From: Butyrivibrio sp. WCD3002
GTDB lineage: Bacteria > Bacillota > Clostridia > Lachnospirales > Lachnospiraceae
Reading direction: 5' to 3'
Length of the DNA stretch: 64,000 nt
NCBI RefSeq assembly: GCF_000424265.1
Contig: NZ_AUJO01000001.1
Span: 124,001 to 188,000, forward strand
Position 1 is the stretch's first letter. Each line of letters starts with the position of its first letter. Made by a program: the position numbers and the translations under genes. The notes below the pieces were generated by a model, which was not told the origin of the DNA, ran no database searches, and saw only the letters and a list, made by a program, of their open reading frames with translations. Below, in pieces: positions 26,700 through 34,208 of this stretch.

Positions 26700-27791
26700 A
26701 TGGCTAAAATGATTAATTGTAAACATTGTGGGCAGGAAATTGCTGCCAGTGCAAAAGTATGTCCTCATTGTGGGGGGAAGAACAAAAAACCATTCTATAA
26801 AAAATGGTGGTTTTGGGTTCTTGTAGTATTAGTTCTTTTAATTGGTGCAGGTAGTAACGGAAGTAAAAATACTGATACGAAGAAGGTTGGCGAATTAGAG
26901 ACTGCGGATAAAAAGGAAGAATCCAAGTCTGCTGGTACTGAAACAGCATCTACTGAGGCTAAAGAAACCGAAGCAAAAGAAGCAAAGACTGAGTATCATG
27001 TAGGAGATATTCTTGAAGATGGGAATATGCGTATAGTTTATGTATCTTCTGGTGATTACCATGAAGATAATGAGTATATGCAACCACAAGATGGAAAGAA
27101 GTACATTTATGCAAAATTTGAGTTCGAAAATATTTCAGATTCAAAAGATGCATCAGTTTCTTTCTATAGTTTTGAATGCTATGCAGATGGTTATGCTTGT
27201 GATATGCATTATGGAAATGATGAGTCACTTTCCGCTACCTTGTCAGCTGGTAGAACAACTTCGGGTATCCTTGTATTTGAGGTTCCAATTGATGCAAAAG
27301 AAATAGAAATTGAATATACAACTAATATGTTCACGTCAGATAAGATCAAGTTTATATATGATGGAGAAAAGGACTCGGGCTACACACCTAAGACTAATAC
27401 GGCAGCGTCTGCTGATGCTTATAGTGTAGGAAGTATTGTTGAGTCATCAAAAATGAATGTTACATATATTTCCTGTGAGAAAGATACATCATATAGTCAA
27501 TTCTCAGAGCCTAAATCTGGATATCACTATATTACATGTACTTTTGAATTCGAAAATGTAGGTGATTCAGATCAGGGAGTAACATATTATGATTTTGATT
27601 GTTATGCTGATGGAGTAAATTGTGAACAGGCTTATTGGCGTGATGATGGAATCAGTGCAACCTTGTCTGCTGGAAGAAAAACAAAGGGAACAGTGACATA
27701 CATGGTACCTGATAATGCTACAACTGTAGAAGTTGAATATGTAGCAAATTTCTGGACCTCCAATAGAGTAGTGTTCACTGTTGAGGAATAG
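26700..27791 (+). CDS. Zinc-ribbon, membrane-anchored protein with two tandem DUF4352-like domains
   Basis: A 363-residue protein of unknown function. An N-terminal zinc ribbon (residues 5-25, CKHCGQEI...CPHCGGKN) is followed by one membrane helix (about 35-47, WWFWVLVVLVLLIGAG). A Lys/Glu/Thr-rich linker follows, then two repeated beta domains of about 115 residues (about 97-225 and 240-363). The repeats match each other in detail: VGDI/VGSI, YIYAKFEFENISDS / YITCTFEFENVGDS, F.CYADG / FDCYADG, and SATLSAGR.T.G. The repeats fit the Ig-like DUF4352 (telokin-like) class found on Gram-positive surfaces. The start ATG 26700 follows GAAGGGAG. Confidence 0.82.
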   Translation: MAKMINCKHCGQEIAASAKVCPHCGGKNKKPFYKKWWFWVLVVLVLLIGAGSNGSKNTDTKKVGELETADKKEESKSAGTETASTEAKETEAKEAKTEYHVGDILEDGNMRIVYVSSGDYHEDNEYMQPQDGKKYIYAKFEFENISDSKDASVSFYSFECYADGYACDMHYGNDESLSATLSAGRTTSGILVFEVPIDAKEIEIEYTTNMFTSDKIKFIYDGEKDSGYTPKTNTAASADAYSVGSIVESSKMNVTYISCEKDTSYSQFSEPKSGYHYITCTFEFENVGDSDQGVTYYDFDCYADGVNCEQAYWRDDGISATLSAGRKTKGTVTYMVPDNATTVEVEYVANFWTSNRVVFTVEE

Positions 27792-27882
27792 GTTTAGTTA
27801 CAAGATAATCTTACTTAGCGACGGTGCTTATGAATCATGATTAGTAGTGTAATAAGGATTTATCAAATATTAGGAGGAAAAT

Positions 27883-28731
27883 ATGAATCAGATTATAAAG
27901 AGAAGTATTGTTTTTATCGTTGTTATGACTATGCTTTTATGTATACGGAATGATGTCTCAGCAGCTACGCCTGAAGGAACGATGTACAATCCGGTGAATT
28001 TTGGAACAGGTAGATCTTATACAAAAATATGGACCAGATATAATGATGATTTGAATTTCTATGCATCATTTACAATGCTACAAAATGGTTATGTATCTAT
28101 AAATGCTACTAAACCATTTGATGATTATGGTGAGGTTGCGTCATATAAACTCTATATGTACGATTCAAGTGGAAATGCGGTTTGGGATTGTCTTACTACC
28201 GGCCAAAGAGATATACCTACAAGTAGTTATAATTATACTGTTGGTTTAAAAAGCGGCATTTATATCCTGAGATTTGATCCCTCCTTTGTAGTATATTCAG
28301 GCGGTATTAGCAGTACTATATCTATTAACACTGTGGCAAATCCTTATTGGGAAGCTGAGAATAATGATAGTTATGAAAAAGCAACAACTCTTAAGCTGAA
28401 GAAAAAGTATAATGCCGTATATGGTGAAAACAATGATATGGATCAGGATTTTTTTAGATTCAAGGTAAAAAAGGGTAAGAAATATGTTATAAGTTTAGGA
28501 AATTATAGCGATTTTTCAGCTACTTCTACAATAATTAAAATATATGATCCTAAAAAGAAGGATGCAAGGAAATATGGAAGCAAATATAGTAGTGCCGGTT
28601 ATGAGCTGGAGAAAAAAGGGCGAGTGACAATTAAGGCAAATAAAAATGGCTACTATTATATTAGATTGTATAATTCTTTTGGATATAGTAATCCTGGTGT
28701 GAAATACTCGATTAAGGTCAAGCAAAAGTAA
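27883..28731 (+). CDS. Secreted protein with PPC-type C-terminal beta domain
   Basis: A 282-residue exported protein. The signal peptide spans residues 1-28 (KRSIVFIVVMTMLLCIRNDVSAA). Residues about 30-150 are a beta-rich domain with no clear match. Residues about 155-282 resemble a bacterial pre-peptidase C-terminal (PPC) domain: WEAENNDSYEKATTLKL, DQDFFRFKVKKGKKYVISL, and a closing GYYYIRLYNS...VKYSIKVK. PPC domains usually sit at the end of secreted enzymes, but no enzyme domain is present here. The start ATG 27883 follows TTAGGAGGA. It lies 91 bases after the zinc-ribbon protein gene, possibly cotranscribed. Confidence 0.78.
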   Translation: MNQIIKRSIVFIVVMTMLLCIRNDVSAATPEGTMYNPVNFGTGRSYTKIWTRYNDDLNFYASFTMLQNGYVSINATKPFDDYGEVASYKLYMYDSSGNAVWDCLTTGQRDIPTSSYNYTVGLKSGIYILRFDPSFVVYSGGISSTISINTVANPYWEAENNDSYEKATTLKLKKKYNAVYGENNDMDQDFFRFKVKKGKKYVISLGNYSDFSATSTIIKIYDPKKKDARKYGSKYSSAGYELEKKGRVTIKANKNGYYYIRLYNSFGYSNPGVKYSIKVKQK

Positions 28732-28797
28732 AATTTGGCATAGTTGTAAAAACGCAATGTTCACTTAATAAAAAATTGGATAATCTAAGTTTATATG

Positions 28798-28846
28798 CCA
28801 TAAGCACTTTTATATTTTTAATAAGAAAGTGCTTATGGTATTTTGT
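28798..28846 (+). terminator. Terminator after the PPC-type protein gene
   Basis: CCATAAGCACTTT / AAAGTGCTTATGG, a perfect 13-bp stem with a 15-base AT loop, then TATTTTGTT. Likely also active on the other strand. Confidence 0.8.
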
Positions 28847-28923
28847 TGTTATTGCTAAAAGTTTTTAAATATATGTTCGTGAATGGCGGATATTACATTT
28901 TGATACTTTAACGTTTTAAAGCG

Positions 28924-28952
28924 TTGACATACATGGTATTATTGTATACAAT
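28924..28952 (+). promoter_or_regulatory. Strong promoter upstream of the HMGL synthase operon
   Basis: TTGACA, 17 bases, TACAAT: near-consensus. The predicted start near 28959 gives a leader of about 257 bases before the ATG at 29216. That leader holds a small AAGATTG / CAATCTT hairpin and structured element A. Confidence 0.8.
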
Positions 28953-29029
28953 GATACGCAAGATTGAAATTAAGTCGTATAACCAATCTTACAATCACAG
29001 AAAAAATCTAATAGATTGAATTTTATTTA

Positions 29030-29187
29030 GCGCCGGTGGGGCCGGAAAACATATATGTTCCACGAAGCTGCTTTAAAAAACGTCGGTTCTTAGGCGGCGT
29101 TTTATGACGCCTTAGTACCGCTACGTTTTTTACAGAGCGAGAGCGTCAGCTGAGTGGAATATACATGTTTGCAGGCCAAAACGGTGC
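29030..29187 (+). repeat. Structured palindromic element, copy A, in a 5' leader
   Basis: A 158-bp element shares a long core with copy B at 47426-47660. From the outside in, it has GCGCCG (29030) with CGGTGC (29182), then GGCC with GGCC. Next is a 17-bp arm ending TTCCAC (29058) that pairs with GTGGAA (29154). A tandem GA/GA internal loop and AGCTG/CAGCT follow. The apical arm is AACGTCGGT...ACCGCTACGTT with inner stem AGGCG (29092) / CGCCT (29108). A 3' side hairpin has a GAGA loop (AGCGAGAGCG). It lies between the promoter and the ribosome site, so it is transcribed. Confidence 0.8.
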
Positions 29188-29215
29188 GAAGTTAACGCAA
29201 TTACAGGAGGGAAAA

Positions 29216-30643
29216 ATGCAGGATCAGACATTCCAGAACAGGCCAGTAACTATGAATGAGCACAACAATCTGTTACAGATTGAAGAGCATATGTATATTC
29301 TTGATGATGTGAAGAAACCAAACGTTTTCAGGAATATGTTCCCATATGATGAGGTTCCGAAGATTCCTTTTAACGACAGAATCGTTCCTCATAATATGCC
29401 TAAGGATATCTGGATTACAGATACAACCTTTAGGGACGGACAGCAGTCCCGTGCTCCTTATTCAACTGAGCAGATCGTAAAAATCTACGATATGATGCAT
29501 GAGCTTGGCGGCCCTAACGGAATGATAAGAGCCAGTGAATTTTTCCTTTATAGCAAGAAGGACAGGGACGCTGTTTATAAGTGCATGGAGAGAGGCTACG
29601 AATTCCCGGAGGTTACCAGCTGGATCCGTGCCAGCAAGGAAGACTTCAAGCTGGTAAAAGAGATCGGTATGAAGGAAACCGGTATCCTTGTAAGCTGTTC
29701 TGATTATCATATTTTCTTAAAGCTGAAGATGACAAGAAAGCAGGCATTGGAGCATTATCTTAGTGTTATCAGAGACTGCCTTGAAGAAGGAATCGCCTGC
29801 AGATGCCATTTAGAGGATATCACGAGAGCAGATATATACGGATTTGTAGTACCTTTCTGTGTTGAGCTTATGAAGCTTCGTGAGGAGTACGGCCTGCCAA
29901 TAAAGGTACGTGCCTGCGATACCATGGGTTATGGCGTCAATTTCTCAGGTGCCGTTATTCCGAGAAGTGTACAGGGTATTATTTATGCTATAAACACCAA
30001 CGCCGGCGTACCCAGTGAACTTATTGAATGGCATGGTCATAATGATTTTTATAAGGCAGTTACAAACTCAACAACTGCATGGCTCTATGGCTGTTCAGGC
30101 GTAAATGCATCACTTTTTGGTATCGGTGAGAGGACAGGAAATACGCCTCTAGAAGCAATGATATTTGAGTATGCGCAGCTTAAGGGCACACTTAATGGAA
30201 TGAATACCCAGGTTATTACTGATCTTGCGCGCTACTATGAGAAGGAGCTTGGATACCATATTCCGCCACAGACACCGTTTGTGGGAAAGAATTTCAATGT
30301 GACAAGAGCCGGAATTCACGCTGACGGACTTCTTAAAAATGAGGAGATATATAACATTTTTGATACTGATAAGTTCCTTGGTAGACCGCCTGTAAGTGCT
30401 GTTTCAAACACATCAGGTCTTGCCGGAATAGCTCACTGGATCAATGTTCATTATCATCTTAAGGGGGATCAGGCTCTTGGAAAAGATGCTCAGATCGTAC
30501 AGCTTCTTAAGGAGTGGGTTGACGGTGAATATGAGAATGGCCGAGTTACTGTTATGTATGATGAGGAGCTTACAAGTAAGATCGATGAGGTTTCAAAGCT
30601 TATCGGAATAGAAATAACAGATGGAGCCGTTAAGACATTGTAA
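29216..30643 (+). CDS. HMGL-family acyl-CoA condensing synthase (2-isopropylmalate/homocitrate/Re-citrate synthase type)
   Basis: A 475-residue DRE-TIM-type enzyme that condenses an acyl-CoA with a 2-oxo acid. The active-site segment reads ITDTTFRDGQQSR (R73-D74), and the metal His pair lies in EWHGHNDF near residue 270. It also has HLEDITRADIYGF and GIGERTGNTPLEA. The C-terminal LeuA regulatory domain for leucine is absent, and the FRDGQQ form differs from the LRDGEQ of typical LeuA. With an FCD-GntR regulator and NADP isocitrate dehydrogenase directly downstream, citrate synthesis (Re-citrate synthase) is a good alternative to isopropylmalate synthesis. The start ATG 29216 follows AGGAGGG; an in-frame ATG at 29165 lies inside the structured element and is rejected. 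Confidence 0.85.
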   Translation: MQDQTFQNRPVTMNEHNNLLQIEEHMYILDDVKKPNVFRNMFPYDEVPKIPFNDRIVPHNMPKDIWITDTTFRDGQQSRAPYSTEQIVKIYDMMHELGGPNGMIRASEFFLYSKKDRDAVYKCMERGYEFPEVTSWIRASKEDFKLVKEIGMKETGILVSCSDYHIFLKLKMTRKQALEHYLSVIRDCLEEGIACRCHLEDITRADIYGFVVPFCVELMKLREEYGLPIKVRACDTMGYGVNFSGAVIPRSVQGIIYAINTNAGVPSELIEWHGHNDFYKAVTNSTTAWLYGCSGVNASLFGIGERTGNTPLEAMIFEYAQLKGTLNGMNTQVITDLARYYEKELGYHIPPQTPFVGKNFNVTRAGIHADGLLKNEEIYNIFDTDKFLGRPPVSAVSNTSGLAGIAHWINVHYHLKGDQALGKDAQIVQLLKEWVDGEYENGRVTVMYDEELTSKIDEVSKLIGIEITDGAVKTL

Positions 30644-30653
30644 GAGAGGGCTT

Positions 30654-31337
30654 ATGGAGAAGAAGGATTTAAAGCACGAAGTCACAGATAAATATTCTTT
30701 AAGGGGCCGTGTATTTAACAGAATACGAGATGATATTCTGAATGGGAAATATTCTGATGGTGAGGAGCTTAAGGAAGTTGCTATCGGTAAGGAGCTTGGC
30801 GTAAGCAGAACTCCCGTAAGAGAAGCTCTTCGTCAGCTGGAGCTGGAAGGACTTGTGCAGATTATTCCCAATAAAGGCGCATATGTAGTCGGGATAAGTG
30901 TGGAGGATATCCATGATATTTACATGATAAGATCCAAGCTTGAGGGACTTTGCGCACGATGGGCCTGTGACAACATCACGGATGAGCAGATGGAAGAACT
31001 TGAGGAAATAGTTTATCTTGCAGATTTTCATGAGAGCAAGGGACACCTTGAGCAGCTGGCTGAGCTGGATAATCGTTTTCATACGATCCTTTATGAGTCC
31101 TGTGATTCCAAGATGCTTGAACATCTTTTGAAGGATTATCATCAGTATGTCTGGAGGATAAGACAAAAGACCCTTTCAGGAAAACGAGGCAAGGATTGCA
31201 ATGATGAACACAGAGCAATAATGGAGGCAATTAAGGATAAAAATCCGGATAAGGCCGAAGAATTTGCTAATAGGCACATGAGAAGCGCTTATGATAATAT
31301 GGTAAAGAATGGTTTACTTAACTACAAAAACAATTGA
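30654..31337 (+). CDS. GntR-family regulator, FadR/FCD subgroup
   Basis: A 227-residue transcription factor. The winged-helix domain (residues about 16-82) shows LRGRVFNRIRDDILNGKYSDGEEL and the recognition segment ELGVSRTPVREALRQLELEGLV. The all-helical FCD ligand domain (about 90-215) keeps the metal-binding Asp/His set: LDNRFHTIL, EHRAIMEAI, and NRHMRSAY. FCD ligands are often carboxylic acids. The gene lies 10 bases after the synthase and 15 bases before icd, so it probably senses a metabolite of this pathway and controls the operon. The start ATG 30654 follows GAGAGGG. Confidence 0.92.
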   Translation: MEKKDLKHEVTDKYSLRGRVFNRIRDDILNGKYSDGEELKEVAIGKELGVSRTPVREALRQLELEGLVQIIPNKGAYVVGISVEDIHDIYMIRSKLEGLCARWACDNITDEQMEELEEIVYLADFHESKGHLEQLAELDNRFHTILYESCDSKMLEHLLKDYHQYVWRIRQKTLSGKRGKDCNDEHRAIMEAIKDKNPDKAEEFANRHMRSAYDNMVKNGLLNYKNN

Positions 31338-31352
31338 CCGGGAGGATTAGAA

Positions 31353-32558
31353 ATGGCAAAAGTACAGATGACAACACCCATCGTAGAGATGGACGGCGAT
31401 GAGATGACCAGAATTCTCTGGAAACTGATCAAGGAAGATCTTATTGAACCCTTTATTGAGCTTAAGAGCGAATACTATGATCTCGGTCTTAAATACCGCG
31501 ACGAGACTGACGATCAGGTTACAATAGACAGTGCAAATGCCACAAAAAAATATGGCGTAGCTGTTAAATGCGCAACTATAACCCCCAATGCTGCCCGTGT
31601 TGAGGAGTATGACCTTAAAAAGATGTGGAAGAGCCCTAACGGAACAATCCGTGCTATGCTTGACGGAACAGTTTTCCGTGCTCCCATTCTTGTAAAAGGC
31701 ATAGAGCCCAATGTAAAGACCTGGGAAAAGCCCATTACTCTTGCCCGTCATGCTTACGGTGATGTTTATAAAAATGTTGAGATCGCAGTTCCGGGAGCAG
31801 GAAAGGCAGAGCTTGTTTTCACAGGTGCTGACGGAACAGAGATCAGACAGACAATTCAGGAGTTTGACGGCCCCGGAATTATTCAGGGAATGCACAATAA
31901 GGATGCTTCCATAAAGAGCTTTGCAAAGGCGTGTTTTGAGTATGCTCTTTCAACAAAGCAGGATCTTTGGTTTGCAACAAAGGACACCATCAGTAAGACC
32001 TACGATGCAAGATTCAGGGAAATCTTTGATGAGACCTTTGCTAAAGATTACAAGAACAGATTTGATGAAGCAGGAATCGAATACTTCTATACATTGATAG
32101 ATGATGCCGTAGCCCGCGTTATGAAGTCCAAGGGTGGCTTTATCTGGGCCTGCAAGAACTACGACGGCGATGTTATGAGTGATATGGTTTCATCTGCCTG
32201 CGGAAGTCTTGCAATGATGACTTCAGTGCTGGTTTCTCCTGATGGAATCTACGAGTATGAGGCTGCACACGGTACGGTTCAGAGACACTACTATAAGTAT
32301 CTTAAGGGAGAGGAGACCTCCACAAACCCTGTAGCAACTATCTTTGCATGGACAGGAGCTATGAGAAAAAGAGGAGAGCTTGACGGTATTCAGGGACTTA
32401 TCGACTGGGCTGATAAGATGGAAAAGGCCACACTTTCTACAATTGAAGGTGGTCAGATGACAGGAGATCTTGTGCTCATAACCTCAAATCCAAATGCTAA
32501 AAAACTTAATTCCGAAAACTTTATCAAAGCAATCAGAAATACTTATGAAACTATGTAA
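31353..32558 (+). CDS. icd: NADP-dependent isocitrate dehydrogenase (eukaryotic-type)
   Basis: Oxidatively decarboxylates isocitrate to 2-oxoglutarate. The protein has 401 residues of the homodimeric subfamily shared with eukaryotic NADP enzymes: [19 protein letters not shown] at the start, then [19 protein letters not shown], which is the substrate-binding Ser/Asn/Arg region. [24 protein letters not shown] carries the metal Asp residues, and [24 protein letters not shown] contacts NADP. The start ATG 31353 follows GGGAGG. It is the last gene of the synthase-GntR-icd unit. In a fermenter the likely purpose is 2-oxoglutarate for glutamate. Aconitase is not in the window. Confidence 0.95.
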   Translation: MAKVQMTTPIVEMDGDEMTRILWKLIKEDLIEPFIELKSEYYDLGLKYRDETDDQVTIDSANATKKYGVAVKCATITPNAARVEEYDLKKMWKSPNGTIRAMLDGTVFRAPILVKGIEPNVKTWEKPITLARHAYGDVYKNVEIAVPGAGKAELVFTGADGTEIRQTIQEFDGPGIIQGMHNKDASIKSFAKACFEYALSTKQDLWFATKDTISKTYDARFREIFDETFAKDYKNRFDEAGIEYFYTLIDDAVARVMKSKGGFIWACKNYDGDVMSDMVSSACGSLAMMTSVLVSPDGIYEYEAAHGTVQRHYYKYLKGEETSTNPVATIFAWTGAMRKRGELDGIQGLIDWADKMEKATLSTIEGGQMTGDLVLITSNPNAKKLNSENFIKAIRNTYETM

Positions 32559-32612
32559 AAAATAGCAAATAAAGCTTTGACAATGCCGCAATAATTTAAT
32601 AAGGTTAAATAG

Positions 32613-32654
32613 TAAACACGCATATGATGAGGGGCAAAGTGCGTGTTTATTTTT
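32613..32654 (+). terminator. icd operon terminator
   Basis: TAAACACGCA / TGCGTGTTTA stem with a 17-base loop, then TTTTTG. Confidence 0.8.
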
Positions 32655-32691
32655 GCCTGACGGCCAGCAATAAAGATAGTGGAGAAATACA

Positions 32692-34200
32692 ATGGCTTTT
32701 TGTCTGAAAGATCTGTTAGAGTTCGATGACATTGTTATTCAGTGTCACGATAATCCTGACGCTGATGCCCTCGCCAGCGGCTTTGCCCTCAAGTGGTATC
32801 TGGATAAATATCATAAGAAATCTCGTTTCATTTATGGTGGAAGAGCACCTATCAGTAAGAGCAATCTTGTTCTTATGAAAGATAATCTCGGTATTCCCGT
32901 AGAGTATGTAACTGAGCTTAAACCGCCGCAGCTTCTTGTTACTGTTGACTGCCAGTATGGCGAAAGTAACGTGAAGCATTTTGATGCGGAAAATATTGCT
33001 ACTATTGATCATCATCAGATATCTGCCACATTGCCGGCAATGTCTGCCCTTAGGAGCAATTATGGTTCCTGCTCAACGATTATTTATGAGCTCTTACAAA
33101 TGGAAGATATTGATATCAATTCCAACGTTGATATAGCCACTGCACTGTACTACGGTCTTATGACAGATACGGGAGGATTTGAGGAAATATCACATCCTTC
33201 GGACAGAGACCTTAGAGACTATGCCAAACCGCGAATGACGGACATTGTTCTTTTCAAGAATTCCAATTTATCCAAGGCTGAGCTTGTAATAGCAGGAGAT
33301 GCGCTTAAGCATGCATATTACGATGAAAAGCTGCTCTATGCAATCGTTGAGTCTAAGCCCTGTGATCCCAATATCCTTGGAATCATCAGTGATATGACTC
33401 TTGAGGTTGACAGCATAGATGCATGTCTTGTTTACAGCGTAATGCCCTTTGGCGTTAAAATCTCCGTAAGAAGCTGCGTAAGAGAGATTAAGGCCAGTGA
33501 GCTTGCAGCTTTTCTTGCTGCGGGATTTGGAGGTGGCGGTGGCCATCTTATAAAAGCAGGCGGACTTTTGAAAAAGGATTTGTTGGAAAAAGCCGGAATT
33601 AGTTATGATAATGCCTCAATACGAAGCTTTCTTGATGACAGATTGCAGGATTATTTTGAAAATTCTGAGATCATATATGCAAATAATCATAATGAGGATA
33701 TTTCGACATTTAATCGTTATACAAAGAAAGAACTGTCACTTGGATACCTGCGGGCAACCGAGCTGGCTGAGCCGGGTACAAAGATTATGATACGTACATT
33801 TGAGGGGGATATCGATACTACTATTGAGGATGACATTTTTATTGTCATAGGTATCGATGGTGAAGTTTATCCTATTAAGAAGGAGAAATTTGAAGAGAAT
33901 TACAGACTCTCAGATGCGAAATATGAGTATCCTGGTGAGTATGCTCCTTCAGTCATAAACCATGTAAGCGGTGAAAGAGTCAAGATTCTGCCCTATGCAA
34001 AGAGCTGTTTGTCAAAGGGCGGATGTGGTATTTATGCCAAAAAGCTGGACCACAGAGTAAAGGTATTTACTAAGTGGGATCCGGAAAAATACTATCTTGG
34101 TACAGAGGGGGATTACCTTGTAATAAGGACGGATGACCTCTCTGATATGTACGTCATCGCGAATGATGTATTTCAGAAAACATATATCAAGGAGCAGTAA
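32692..34200 (+). CDS. DHH/DHHA1 phosphoesterase with a C-terminal extension
   Basis: A 502-residue predicted metal-dependent phosphoesterase. The DHH domain has CHDNPDADALASGFALKW (residues 16-33), VTVDCQYGES and the DHH motif ATIDHHQIS. The DHHA1 part ends in GFGGGGGHLIKAGG (about 279-292). This core resembles NrnA/GdpP-type enzymes that cleave short oligonucleotides or (linear) di-adenylate. A 150-residue extension (about 350-502) holds two small beta units with PGTKIMIR...EVYPIKKEKFEENY and GDYLVIRT...MYVIANDVFQKTY, reminiscent of PGDYG-type domains. The TIR gene starts 8 bases after the stop. The start ATG 32692 is preceded by GTGGAGAA. Confidence 0.87.
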   Translation: MAFCLKDLLEFDDIVIQCHDNPDADALASGFALKWYLDKYHKKSRFIYGGRAPISKSNLVLMKDNLGIPVEYVTELKPPQLLVTVDCQYGESNVKHFDAENIATIDHHQISATLPAMSALRSNYGSCSTIIYELLQMEDIDINSNVDIATALYYGLMTDTGGFEEISHPSDRDLRDYAKPRMTDIVLFKNSNLSKAELVIAGDALKHAYYDEKLLYAIVESKPCDPNILGIISDMTLEVDSIDACLVYSVMPFGVKISVRSCVREIKASELAAFLAAGFGGGGGHLIKAGGLLKKDLLEKAGISYDNASIRSFLDDRLQDYFENSEIIYANNHNEDISTFNRYTKKELSLGYLRATELAEPGTKIMIRTFEGDIDTTIEDDIFIVIGIDGEVYPIKKEKFEENYRLSDAKYEYPGEYAPSVINHVSGERVKILPYAKSCLSKGGCGIYAKKLDHRVKVFTKWDPEKYYLGTEGDYLVIRTDDLSDMYVIANDVFQKTYIKEQ

Positions 34201-34208
34201 TAATCAAA

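Noticed and set aside
29165..29215. N-terminal extension of the HMGL synthase from ATG 29165
   Set aside because: It lies in the 3' arm of structured element A and has no ribosome site; AGGAGGG precedes ATG 29216.
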